A DNA stretch of 64,000 bases from Lonicera japonica (lineage: Eukaryota; Streptophyta; Magnoliopsida; Dipsacales; Caprifoliaceae): assembly GCA_021464415.1 (NCBI GenBank), contig JAKCWG010000770.1:124001-188000 (forward strand), in the 5' to 3' direction. Below the pieces are notes generated by a model. It had not been told where the DNA came from and made no database searches. It saw only the letters and a list, made by a program, of their open reading frames with translations. Below, in pieces: positions 1-10,907 of the stretch (positions are counted from its first letter, which is position 1; each line of letters starts with the position of its first letter). The translations under genes were made by a program, and so were the position numbers.

Positions 1-2
1 CG

Positions 3-1346
3 CCGCAGCGTGAAATCGAGTTCTCAATTGATCTAGTCCCCGGAACTGCTCCTATTTCTATTACTCCATATCGGTTGGCTCCTGCAGAACTCAAGGAGCT
101 TAAGACCCAGTTAGAGGATCTTTTAGCCAAGGGTTTTATTCGCCCTAGTTCGTCACCATGGGGGGCACCTGTGTTGTTTGCCAAGAAAGCTGATGGATCA
201 TTACGATTGTGTGTGGATTATCGCCAACTAAATCGAGTGACGATCAAGAATAAGTATCCTCTTCCACGAATTGATGATTTATTCGACCAATTACAGGGAG
301 CTCATTTCTTTTCCAAGATCGACTTAAGATCAGGATACCATCAGTTAAGGGTAAGGGAAGAAGATATTCCCAAGACAGCTTTCCGGACACGCTACGGCCA
401 CTATGAATTTCTAGTTATGCCATTTGGATTAACGAACGCACCAGCAGCTTTCATGGATTTGATGCACCGTATCTTCCGCCCATTCTTAAACAGATTTGTT
501 ATAGTGTTTGTCGATGATATATTGATTTATTCTTCTTCAGAGGCGGAGCATAGGAAACACCTTTTCACAGCCCTGCAGTTGCTAAGAGACCACCAACTCT
601 ACGCCAAATTTTCGAAGTGCGACTTTTGGAGAGAAGAAGTGAAATTTCTTGGACACGTTGTCTCACGAGGTGGTATTTCTGTAGATTCAGCTAAGGTGGA
701 CGCTGTGTCCAGTTGGCGCCGCCCTACTAATGTGACAGAAATCCGAAGTTTTCTGGGTTTAGCTGGTTATTATAGAAGGTTTGTTCAAGACTTCTCCCAT
801 ATAGCATCTCCACTTACTCACCTTACCCAGAAAGGTGTGCCATTCGTTTGGGACAATCGCTGTGAAGAAGCTTTTAATGAGTTGAAGTATCGTTTAACTA
901 CCGCTCCAGTCCTAGCACTGCCAGAAAGGGGCCTAGGATATGTGATATATTGTGATGCTTCTCACTTAGGACTTGGTTGTGTCCTAATGCAGTTAGAGCA
1001 TGTTATAGCCTATGCATCACGCCAGCTGAAAGCTTATGAGAAAAATTATCCTACACATGACCTGGAGCTGGCCGCAGTAGTTTTCGCTTTGAAGATATGG
1101 CGTCATTACCTTTATGGAGAGAAATTCGAGGTATTTTCGGACCACAAAAGCCTCAAGTACATCTTCACGCAACGAGATTTGAATTTAAGACAACGTCGTT
1201 GGATAGAGTACCTTGAGGATTATGACTTCACGCTTCAATATCATCCCGGCAAGGCGAACGTGGTTGCCGATGCTCTAAGTCGGAAAACACCCGGTTCAAT
1301 GGCAGCTTTGAGATGCCGAGAGTGGAAACTCATAGAGGAGCTTTAG
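3..1346 (+). pseudogene. Chromovirus pol: reverse transcriptase and RNase H (5' partial)
   Basis: The frame is already open at base 3, so the protein begins outside the window; the apparent start near 75 is a TTG inside the polyprotein. Reverse transcriptase is recognisable from [11 protein letters not shown] (about 200-240), [12 protein letters not shown] (310-345) and the catalytic FVDDIL motif (about 507-525). RNase H follows with [10 protein letters not shown] (about 948-980), [20 protein letters not shown] and [15 protein letters not shown] (about 1240-1282). The frame ends at TAG 1344-1346. The same frame reopens immediately after it, so this is a nonsense mutation, probably from CAG, rather than a natural end. 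Confidence 0.93.
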
Positions 1347-2849
1347 CGGTACAACTTAATCGTACGTCGAAACGAAGACATTGCTTTCCTTTCAAATCTC
1401 GTGGCCAGACCATTACTGCAGAGTCAAGTAATTGAGAGCCAATGGTATGACGATGAGTTAGCAAAATGCCGAGATCAACTTCAATCCGGAAATGAAGTAG
1501 AAGGTTTCACATTGGGTACTGATGGTGGGTTGAGATATAAAGAGAAACTAGTTGTACCAAGGTTAAACAACGAACTTAAAGAAACCATCATGGCCGAGGC
1601 TCACAATTCAAGATTCTCTATTCATCCAGGAGGCACTAAGATGTACCGAGATTTAAAACGTACTTATTGGTGGCAAGGAATGAAACGAGATGTGGCTCAA
1701 TTTATTTCTCGCTGCTTAACTTGTCAAAGGATAAAGATAGAACACCAGAAGCCTGCGGGTCAACTTCAACCTCTTCCTATTCCGGAGTGGAAATGGGACA
1801 ATATCACAATGGATTTTCTGATGGGTTTACCGAGTACGCAGCGGAAGCACAATGCAGTTTGGGTTATTGTGGATCGACTTACCAAGTCGGCTCATTTCCT
1901 ACCAATTCGGGAGACCGATTCCTTAGAAAAGTTGGCAAAACTCTACATTAACGAGATCGTTCGACTTCATGGCATCCCAGTTTCAATAGTGTCTGACCGT
2001 GATTCTAGATTCACTTCACGTTTCTGGGAAGCACTTCAGCGTTCGTTAGGCACTCGATTGGGTTTTAGTACAGCTTTTCATCCGCAGACTGACGGACAGT
2101 CTGAACGGACTATCCAAATCCTTGAGGATATGCTACGGGCCTGTATACTTGATTTTCGTGGAAATTGGGATGAGTACCTACCACTCGCCGAGTTTTCCTA
2201 TAATAATAGTTTCCAAGCCAGTATTGGAATGGCTCCATTTGAAGCATTATATGGAAGACCATGTAAATCTCCCGTTTGTTGGATTGAGGCAGGCGAAGCA
2301 GCAATTTTAGGACCGCAGTTAGTGCAAGACACTACGGAGAAGATTAAACTTATCAAGCAACGGTTACTAACTGCCCAAAGTCGACAAAAGAGTTACGCCG
2401 ACAAGAGAAGACGACCACTTGAGTTTGAAGTGGGTGACTATGTATTTCTTAAAGTCAAGCCTCGACATGGTATTGTCCGTTTTGGTAACAAGGGAAAGTT
2501 AGCCCCTCGGTATATAGGACCGTTTGAAATCATCCAGCGTGTTGGTTCAGTTTCATATCGCCTAGCATTGCCCTCACAGTTACAGCGAATCCATGATGTA
2601 TTCCATGTGTCCATGCTTCGGAGGTACATGCCTGATCCTTCACATGTAACTCCGGTCGAGGAACTTGAAGTTAATGAAGATGTGTCATATGAGACTCATC
2701 CAGTAGCAGTGGTAGACCGAAAGGAACAAGTTCTTCGTAACAGGGTTATCCCTCTTGTCAAGGTGATATGGCAACATCACGGGACGGAAGAGGCTACGTG
2801 GGAGCTAGAATCAGAGATACAAACCAAGTACCCACACTTATTACAATGA
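1347..2849 (+). pseudogene. Chromovirus pol: integrase with chromodomain-like C-terminus
   Basis: This continues in the same frame after the TAG at 1344-1346 and stays open to TGA 2847-2849. An HHCC zinc finger is seen (HPGGTKMYRDLKRTYWW ... CLTCQR, about 1624-1730). The DDE core has D in ITMDFLMGLP (about 1805), D in SDRDSRF (about 1994) and E in QTDGQSERT (about 2085-2110). A GPF module follows (RYIGPFEIIQRVGSVSYRL, about 2510-2565). The last 60 residues (VKVIWQHHGTEEATWELE) resemble the chromodomain that directs chromoviral integrases to chromatin. Without readthrough of the stop this half is not made. Confidence 0.92.
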
Positions 2850-2893
2850 GGTAATATCCTTTCCTTCTATTTTAATTTCGAGGACGAAATTTC

Positions 2894-2908
2894 TTAAGGA
2901 GGGGAGGT
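2894..2908 (+). promoter_or_regulatory. Polypurine tract of the chromovirus
   Basis: The purine-rich run TTAAGGAGGGGAGGT directly precedes the LTR start TGTAACACCC. This is the usual site where plus-strand DNA synthesis is primed. It fixes the left edge of the 3' LTR. Confidence 0.8.
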
Positions 2909-5140
2909 TGTAACACCCGTAGGGTAAATGTATCACATTTTATGACCGAGACGCGAGAGTGTGCATGGGCCGTATCCGAATGTAGGAAATACTTCCACAC
3001 TATTTTAGAGATGTTATTACATTCATCTTTTAAATTGGAAAGGGTTATGTAGAGTACCCGAGTCGAAATTTGCAAAATCTCACATTTTAAACTTACCCGA
3101 CAAACCGACCTTCAGTCATTCTAGATATCATAACTTTTTCATTTTAGATCAGAATTGGACCTACTTTATACCATTGGAAAGGTATTTCAATTTCCAAGAA
3201 CTTTCGTGTTTGGCCCGGAACCCAATTCCCACTTCTCGTTGGTCAAAATAAGGTTACAAGATCAGTTGGTGGCATAAGCAAGCAAATCTGAGGATGAACC
3301 AATTTCCAGAACCATGTAGTCGACTACATGCACTGTAGTGTAGTCGACTACATTGCCCTGTAGCAGTCAAAAATGATATTTTTTAAGCTTTGACTCGATT
3401 TTTATACACCTTCAACCCTCTCTTCTTCTCCACTTCGACCTGAACCCATGGAGAGAGCTTGAGGGAAGTGAGGAATTGTAGAAATGAGTTCATGAGTGTA
3501 ATTTTAACACATATTACCACCCAAATCAAGGATCAAACACATACGCTCCATCATCTTCTTCATTTCTTCACATACACCAAGCTAGGGTTTCAAAGCCAAC
3601 TATGGTATCTTGCGCCCCCGTCGTCTAGAGTTCGATTTGCGGCTCGTGTGGTGAAGGTTTGACGCTATCGAGGTAGGAACACTATTATTAAAACCTATTT
3701 TAAGAGTTTATACACCCAATCACCATTTTTATACAAATTTGGGGGTTTTCTAGGGTTACACCTATTGCTGCGTATATATGCACTTTGAGCCTATAAATTA
3801 TGAGGGAAATGGTTGTTTATCTCTTATAAAATGTAGTATATCATATTTCCTCAAGTATTTCTTCCATTTCCTTGATTTATGACAAACCCTTGTTCCTGGC
3901 CTCTAGCGCGCAGGTACTTATCAGTCCGTATAGTGAAGTAAACTTATGATACGCACTTCATATCACTTGATACTTATGAAATGGACTACTATACCTTTTT
4001 ACATGATGTATATGATCTTATAATTGTGATTGGGAAAAATATGATTTTCCTTATACAGAGTAGTCAACACCGCTCGTACCAGGTAGATGGTTATTACCAG
4101 TAGCGTATAGCCTTAGTGGCTACGTGAGATTATTGTAGCGTATGCCTTTGTGGCTACGTGAGGTAGCGTATGCCTGTGTGGCTGCGTGAGGTAGCGTATG
4201 CCTGTGTGGCTGCGTGAGGTAGCGTATGCCTGTGTGGCTGCGTGAGGTAGCGTCTAGGTGGACCTGGTAGGTGGTCCCTGCCTTGGGCAGAAGAAACCGA
4301 GTGCCGGCTATCTCTGTACAGTAGATATGAAAAATCCTAGACGTGAGTATTATACATGGTTGATACGATGTAGGCCTGGTCGCGGTGTCTTGAGACTATA
4401 TATACATTCCATTGTTTACATACATATTTATGACGTATGTACACGGACTAATTACAAACTCACTTTATAAAGCTTCTCCTACATATGCATATTTTCTCAC
4501 AACTCCTATAGTTCCTACTGGGCCCGTTTGGCTCACAGTTTTTCCTACACAGGTACTTCTAAGGATGGGACGGGACGAGCTGATAAGGGAAAGGTCGACA
4601 AGTCTTAGTCTCCTCTGATACTGTTGTGTGAGGGCCTTTCACTACTGAAAGGCCATGTTATCTATCTTATTGTACCATAACCCAACTTATATTATGTATC
4701 CATGTTTGTACTCTCTATGTAGCCTACTTGAGGTTATGGAGACTGTATTGTGTACGACTATTTTGTGACAGTTATATATTGCTAATGTATGTATTTTGCG
4801 GACATTTACTGTTCCTTAATTTTATTCTTTTTGGTTATTTTGTAATGGGTTGGAGGAACATGTCTATGGTTGAATGTTAGCCTAATGTGGACAAGTGACT
4901 TACATTTTAGTTAACTGGTGCGCAACGGTACAGACTAATATGTAAGGCACGAGTTAACAGGAGGGGAAGCTACAGTTCTAGCATGTTCCCAGTTGATTTT
5001 GTTTTATGTACTAGACCTTTGCATATTGGCCTTCCTCGCCAGAGTTATTTATCTTTTTACTCACTTCCGCCGTCGCGTACGGCTCCGTGATTAACCGTGT
5101 TCCGGAGGTTCTCCCTCCTAACGGAACTCGGGGCGTCACA
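2909..5140 (+). repeat. 3' LTR of Tekay-like element
   Basis: The LTR is 2,232 bp and starts right after the polypurine tract. The ends TGTAACACCC and GGGCGTCACA are imperfect inverted repeats with canonical TG...CA. U3 holds two perfect palindromes around TAGTCGACTA (3313-3330 and 3339-3352). A TATA-like TTTATACACC near 3400 is followed by a CT-rich leader. A GTAGCGTATGCC minisatellite lies in the middle. Short ORFs across the LTR show no protein-family features and are treated as chance. Confidence 0.85.
4100..4253 (+). repeat. 28 bp minisatellite inside the Tekay LTR
   Basis: Units beginning GTAGCGTATGCC and ending GTGAG start at 4135, 4163, 4191 and 4219, preceded by a longer diverged unit at 4100 and followed by a 7 bp partial. 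The last three units are identical, which suggests recent slippage or unequal exchange. Confidence 0.9.
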
Positions 5141-8100
5141 GTCGTGCACGACAGTAAGTTCAAAATGTAAAATTTTTAACTTTTAAAAAGTATTCTTAGA
5201 TAAAATGCGATCTGTTAAAAATCCCGTTTCAGAAAATTTTGCCATATGGAATTCGTTTATACAACAATCCGCCCTGTTAAGTTTAAAACCATTTTCATAC
5301 AAAAATAACGCAAATCAATCCACATTTTAAATCCACTCCACATATAAAACCATTTATACAAGTTTACTTTACAAATTTTTGATCAAATTCAAAATCCATT
5401 TACAATACGATAAAAGAAACCAAACAGTTATATAACTCAGTCCTTTATCTAAGGAGTACGGGGTCTATGAAAATTAGAGGCTTCTAAGCGGACACTCCAC
5501 GCTCCTGCCTCGAAGCCCAACCTGCAAAACTGTTTTGAAAAGGGGGATGAGCCAAATCTGGGCTCAGTGGGAACTATAGAGTTTTGATATAGAAAATACT
5601 CATTGCAATCACAAACGCATGCATCTTTACATAGATGAAAATACTTTACTTTAATATAATAGTTTGAAAACCATGTAATGCTATGCAACCCACACACCCG
5701 TGTATGCCGAACCCCACTAGGATTCCTATTCTAGCCACTGGAAGCTCTGCCCGATTACCAACCTCACCTCTAAGCATTCCATAGGATAACCCCTTCACTT
5801 ATTCTAATATCACTAGAGGAACGTTGGTCTAATGCTATCTTATTTTAAACTTTGGCTTCCTAAGGTTCATCGTGCAAAGTTGACTCACTTTAGAACGTGT
5901 AACCACACTACTAGGTATTATCCTATGCTCATACCGAGAGTCAGTGACTATTGGCCAAGCATTTATCATTTCTTATTTGTAATTAGTTCTTAATGAGTTC
6001 CATGCTTGGCCAACTAATATGCATCACCACTAGATCATTCAGCTTAAGCACTACGTTACAGTGTCCTCCAATCTAGCCATCCATTTGCTATGCATGCCAC
6101 TTGATTTTTAATATCATATGTTTAACATGAATCGGTAAACTAATTTTATAACTACATGGGTCCACGCACCCGTATGTTATCTAAGGATCAATAATGTTAG
6201 AACTTTTCACATTATGCATTAGTTCATTATGAATGGCCACATGGCTCTCTAAGCGTATTATGGTCCATACAATAAAATATGTATTAATTCTTACATTATA
6301 TGCAATATATCTGAAACAATACATATAACACAATAAAAAATATAATAAAATATCACACATCGAAGTTACCATCGCATCCATCACTTAAGACGTGTAAGTA
6401 TCATCTGAGACATAGTCCCTTATTCTCAATAATCAACCATGTCATCTGAGACATGTATCTTAATAGCCATCATAACCTCGATAATCACAAAAATATCTGT
6501 AGTTGTCCAAGCGTCACCAAGTTTGCATTTCGTGGCATTTCACCCACACGGCAACAGGGCCTCTCGTTCGTTTTTGTCCACGGTTTCGAGTATTTCACCC
6601 AGGGCACTCTATCCCAACTGAAGGTCCCAATCGTTAGAGACCAACCAAGGACCTCACATGGACTATGCATTCTCAACATCATATTTATATCAACATAAGA
6701 TTGAGCAACGTATTGTAATATACACAATACAATGTTCACGCAAGCCATCCCATAACATAATAAAAATGTGACAATAACAAAGTGTATCACTCGATAAAGT
6801 AATTCACATTATAGGCCTTATCATTATTCACAAATATACATATATGTAACCAACCCATATGTGTGATCATTCAACAAGAATATATCAATTCCTTACTTAA
6901 CAATGTACATATATATATATATATCATCAATCAAACTGTCCACCACACGGATGGCAATCCACACACACATATATATAATCATACAATCGCCCATCATTCA
7001 TCAATATAATCATTACCACGCATTACACCTATTGGCTTGTCTCTATAAAGTCATTCACATATTGTGACCATTTAGTTCATTGTCGGCATCTCACAATATA
7101 TAACGCGTCAAGTGTATAAAACCAAGGCCGTTAGTGTTTATAATAGTTCCCAAACCATATCATCGGGCTAAGTATTGATCATTGTGCTTCTAAACTAACT
7201 AGTACTGTACGGCTCACTAAGCTATGTGTATTTGAAGCCTTGGCAACCTATATCTTATCAAATTATATTTCTTACTCCTTTAGAGTGTATCATAGGTGTA
7301 TACTCGCTACTAGTGCTAACAAGATCCATATAAGGCAATAAGCTCAAAGTTTATTGTACACCATTTCCACCCTAGTGGTTTCTTAGTTCTCTATACATGG
7401 ATATTATACAATAACCTTAATTGATGGCATAAAAGTGTATATCTATCGCTTATAATCCATAACAAGCTCCTCTATACTCACCAATCCCAAAACGCCCAAA
7501 TTTCTAATTCATACGCCTTACTACCAAATGGGTATGATATGTAGATGCAAGTTCATGGCTCGTGGTATGATGAGAGTTGATAATACATGATATATCTATA
7601 ATATTCTACTCTTATGTAGCATTAATTAAGCCTTAAACCAACCAAACCCATGTGAGTATGTAACAAACCTAGGGTTTTAAGAAAATACCCATTTATGGTG
7701 AAAATCTCTAATTCAACATGTAATACTTTGAAAAATAAGTCTAGTATTAGTGTTCCCACCTTATATGATGATTTACCACAAGTTTGAAGCTCTAATGGTG
7801 GCTTCCATGACTCCCTATCCAAGCTCTCAAGCATCAGTGGAGGAAGAAGTGTGAAGAAGATGATGAATAGTAATGAGGTGGGGCTTTTTGTAGCTCAATT
7901 CTTGGTTGGAGATGACAATCCACTAAAACCCTTAAGAATTTCCTCACTCTATCTCTTTCTATAAGCTCTCATGAAATGGTGGTGGAATGAGGAGAAAATG
8001 AAGAAGAACGTGTATATATAACTGTTGCTTAAATTCTCGAGTTACTGTTCACGCGCAACACATTTGGGACTTGCAGCACTGATATTTGGACAGCCATAAC

Positions 8101-8656
8101 TTCTATCTTGGATGTCCGATTAAGGTGATTTTTATGTCCACATAAAGCTTATTCGGAGCTCTACAACTTCCTAAAAGGAAATGTCCCCAAATTCTAGATA
8201 GATAATTCTTAGAAATTTGACGTAGCCAGCGCGTTAATGTTACCAAATGAACAACTGATAGCAATTTGCCTATTTCGCGCTCAATTTCGACCTAGTAGGA
8301 GTTCGAATTTGCCTTTGGCCAAAACACAAAAGTTGTAGATTGCCTAAAAATATAGATTCATATGTGGATGGGAACTCAATCTGGTGAGGAACGAAGATGT
8401 TATGCTTTCTTCAAATTATCCAAAATTTATGAAGTCGAGTAAATTGAAAAATTACAATCTACATCCCGATTTCGATTCAAACCACCCGAAACGACTTACA
8501 ACTATTCTAACATGCTTAAATATATTAATGTAACTTGTTAGAAGTCTTGAGCCATTCGGATCCTTTCGGAGTAAAATATGGCCATCCGAAGTACACTTCC
8601 GCCTTACACGCAATTCGTATCTCGATTCCGAGAAATAGAGAGATACGGGGCGTAAC
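5141..8656 (-). mobile_element. Tekay-type LTR, minus orientation (solo or truncated)
   Basis: Read on the minus strand from 8656 this starts TGTTACGCCCCG, like chromovirus LTRs. It has U3-like text down to a TATA element (TTATATATACACG, about 8011-8023), then a leader rich in TTCTTC/CTC, and a segment near 5530-5590 reading GCTCATCCCCCTTTTCAAAA. No gag or pol is present. The 3' end of the LTR near 5141-5146 is uncertain: a GGGGCGTCACA-type end is missing and the perfect palindrome GTCGTGCACGAC sits at the join with the + strand LTR. Length (about 3.5 kb) is long for an LTR, so an internal insertion is possible. ORFs here are not convincing. Confidence 0.65.
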
Positions 8657-8667
8657 AAGTAAAGTCA

Positions 8668-9470
8668 TTGCCTTTTTTTTGTAACTATAGAGATAAATTA
8701 AATAATCCATGTGATATGTGCCCTCGTGCAAAACAATCTAGGGATCTATTTCCTATCAGTGATAATAAGGCTTCTCATATTTTTGAGTTAGTTCATTGTG
8801 ATTTATGGGGCCCTTATAATACGGTCTCCTCTGGTGGGGCTCATTACATTTTTACTATTGTGGAAGATATTTTTTCGTGCTGTTTGGGTTTACTTGTTGA
8901 TTGATAAATTGGAGGTTTTTAATATGTTTATGTCATTTTTTGCTATTGTTGATCGACAATTTGGTCAAAAAATTAATATTGTTCAAAGTGATAAGGGGAC
9001 GGAGTTTCATTGTTTAGAAAATTATTTCCTTGTCAATGGGATATTTTTTCAAACCTCTTGTGTAGGGACTCCACAACAAAATGGTAGGGTTGAATGTCAG
9101 CATCGTCATATTTTATCTGTGGCAAGGGCCTTACTTTTTCAAGGTCATCTTCCTAGTTATTTCTGGGGATTCTTGTTTTGGCGATGAGTCATTTGATCAA
9201 TAGAACACCTTCTAGCGTTCTAAAAAATAAAACTCCTTACGAAATCTTATTTTATACTTTGCCAAACTTTGATGAATTACGTGTGATTGGTTCCTTATGT
9301 TATGCTCATAATCAACTTGCCAAGGGCGATAAATTTGCCAGTAAAAACCGCAAATGTGTATTTGTTGGATACCCTTTTGGTAAGAAAGGGTGGAGGCTTT
9401 TTGATCTAGAAACTAAATCTTTTTTTTCTTTCTAGGGATGTTAAATTTTTTGAAAACCATTTCCTTTTTG
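8668..9470 (+). pseudogene. Copia integrase fragment with frameshifts
   Basis: The fragment starts at the CXXC end of the integrase zinc finger (CDMCPRAKQSRD, about 8711) and runs through the core: D in VHCDLWGPY (about 8795), D in VQSDKGTEFH (about 8985) and E after TPQQNGRVE (about 9070). A conserved region with INRTPS, LRVIGSLCYAH and CVFVGYPFGKKGW ends near 9400. The frame shifts near 8880, 9180 and 9430, so no intact protein can be made. Text after 9470 is a degraded linker up to the inserted solo LTR. Confidence 0.9.
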
Positions 9471-9706
9471 CTAAAAATGCTACTGCTATTAGTGTTTTTG
9501 ATGTTAACTTTGGAAATATGAATTTGAGTGGAGATAATTGTGTTTTCGATGATTTTTTTGGAATGCCTGATTTGATATATACATAAAAAATCCAACAGCA
9601 GCCCAATAATCCTCCTCACCCAAAGCCCATACAAATTACTCAACCTGAGCCCACACATGAATCCTCCCCAGCCACTTCACAACACCAAACACCACTTGAA
9701 TCTCTC

Positions 9707-10902
9707 TGTGAGAATCCGGACCCGCGACCCGAGAAGGAGAAAAGAGTCCTCGTTCTCGGTTTTATTATTTGAAAACGTGTTTTGTAGAGTCGCCAGTTTG
9801 TTTTACGAGAAAACAAACAAAAGATCGTACGAAGGATAATTCGAAAACGAATTATCTTTCATACGTTTGAAACCAGAGAATTATTTTGAAAATTGACTTT
9901 GCTAGGGTTCGGGAACTACGTTACGAATTGGGAAGGTGTTAGGCACCCAATTCGCCCTTTCGGTCTCTTAATGGATCATGCATCTAATTCCTATTTTAGA
10001 TATCTTGCAAGTAGTTCGAATGGTTTTCAGAATAGTCCTTTCCGGATAAATTCAGTTTAAAACAGTATTTTGAAATCAGACTCGAGCTTTGCGAGCGCCT
10101 ATGTATTCATTCGTAGAATGAAATCAGAGTCTCGTAGTTCCTTTCTTTTGGAAACTGTTTTTGTATATTTTTTTTTTGTTTGTTTTCAAAATGTGTCAAA
10201 ACGGATTTTAGATTTCTTGTAAAACTTAGAAAGGATTTTGTTTTGAAAGCAATGAACTTCTTTGCAAGTTATCTAATTTTCTGTATTAAAATTGAAATTA
10301 AATGCAGTATTGAAATCAAGGAGGGTTGTAGAAAATTTATACCTGCTGCGCTTGAAGAAGATAGGAGGACTTTGCCTTGACTTTCTTCTCTCTCTAGAGC
10401 TTTCTCTCTCTAAAGCTTTCTCTCACTAGCCTTCTCTCTCACTAGCCCTCTCTCTCAGACTTTCTCTAAAAATGACTTTCTAGAGACTTTGACAAAGCTC
10501 CTACTTACCAAAAATACTATTCAATGTTGATGATCCCAAAATGGGATCCCAAGGGTCCTATTTATAGCAACATTTGCGCCAAAAACGCTCCAAAAGAGGC
10601 CAACCGCAGGGGTAGCCGCATGGGGTGCGGCTGGGGCGTGCGACAGGGGTGTGCCAGCCGTACGGCTGGCAGGTAGCCGTACGGTTGGGCGTGCGGCTAG
10701 GGGGTGCGGTTAGGAGGTGCCAACCGTACGGTTGGCAGGTAGCCGTACGGTTGGGCGTGCGACAGGGGTTATCTTAGACTCCCAACGCGTCCAAAATTGG
10801 AGTCTTTCCTATCAGTCTTTTCTACATGTATGATGATTCAAAATGCAGGATGCTTAAAGAAAATCAGTATTCGCACGAGAGTCGTGGATTGGGGTGTTCA
10901 CA
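9707..10902 (-). mobile_element. Solo LTR (1,196 bp) inserted in the copia element
   Basis: Boundaries are set by the perfect 5 bp duplication CTCTC at 9702-9706 and 10903-10907 and by TG...CA ends (TGTGAGAATCC / GGGTGTTCACA). Copia coding text resumes directly outside, which confirms an insertion. Minus orientation is inferred from a TATA box GCTATAAATAG (10558-10568), a following CT-rich leader, and a minus-strand end reading CTGGCGACTC ... GGGTCGCGGGTCCGG, a phrase seen at the inner end of plant gypsy LTRs. No internal region, PBS or polypurine tract is present, as expected for recombination between two LTRs. Confidence 0.88.
10653..10770. repeat. GC-rich palindromic repeats in the U3 of the solo LTR
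   Basis: The perfect 18 bp palindromes GCCAGCCGTACGGCTGGC (10653-10670) and GCCAACCGTACGGTTGGC (10719-10736) each sit in a unit of about 66 bp ending GTAGCCGTACGGTTGGGC. They lie upstream of the TATA box in LTR orientation. The base composition is strikingly GC-rich compared with the AT-rich surroundings. Confidence 0.85.
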
Positions 10903-10907
10903 CTCTC

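Larger units (their letters stand above)
1..5140 (+). mobile_element. Tekay/Del-like chromovirus (Ty3/gypsy), 3' part
   Basis: This is the 3' portion of a Ty3/gypsy retrotransposon; gag, protease, PBS and 5' LTR lie left of the window. Visible order is reverse transcriptase, RNase H, integrase, a chromodomain-like tail, a polypurine tract and a 3' LTR. This order with a C-terminal chromodomain and an LTR opening TGTAACACCC and closing GGGCGTCACA fits the Tekay/Del chromovirus lineage (family knowledge). The pol frame carries one stop codon, so this copy is probably not autonomous. The five bases after the LTR are GTCGT, the expected target duplication, but the partner lies outside. Confidence 0.9.

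Noticed and set aside
4258..4618. Two overlapping ORFs in the Tekay LTR
   Set aside because: They lie in LTR sequence with no protein features.
5153..5157. AGTAA matching AGTAA after 8656 as target duplication of the minus Tekay LTR
   Set aside because: The left AGTAA is not followed by TG, so it does not define an LTR border; likely chance.
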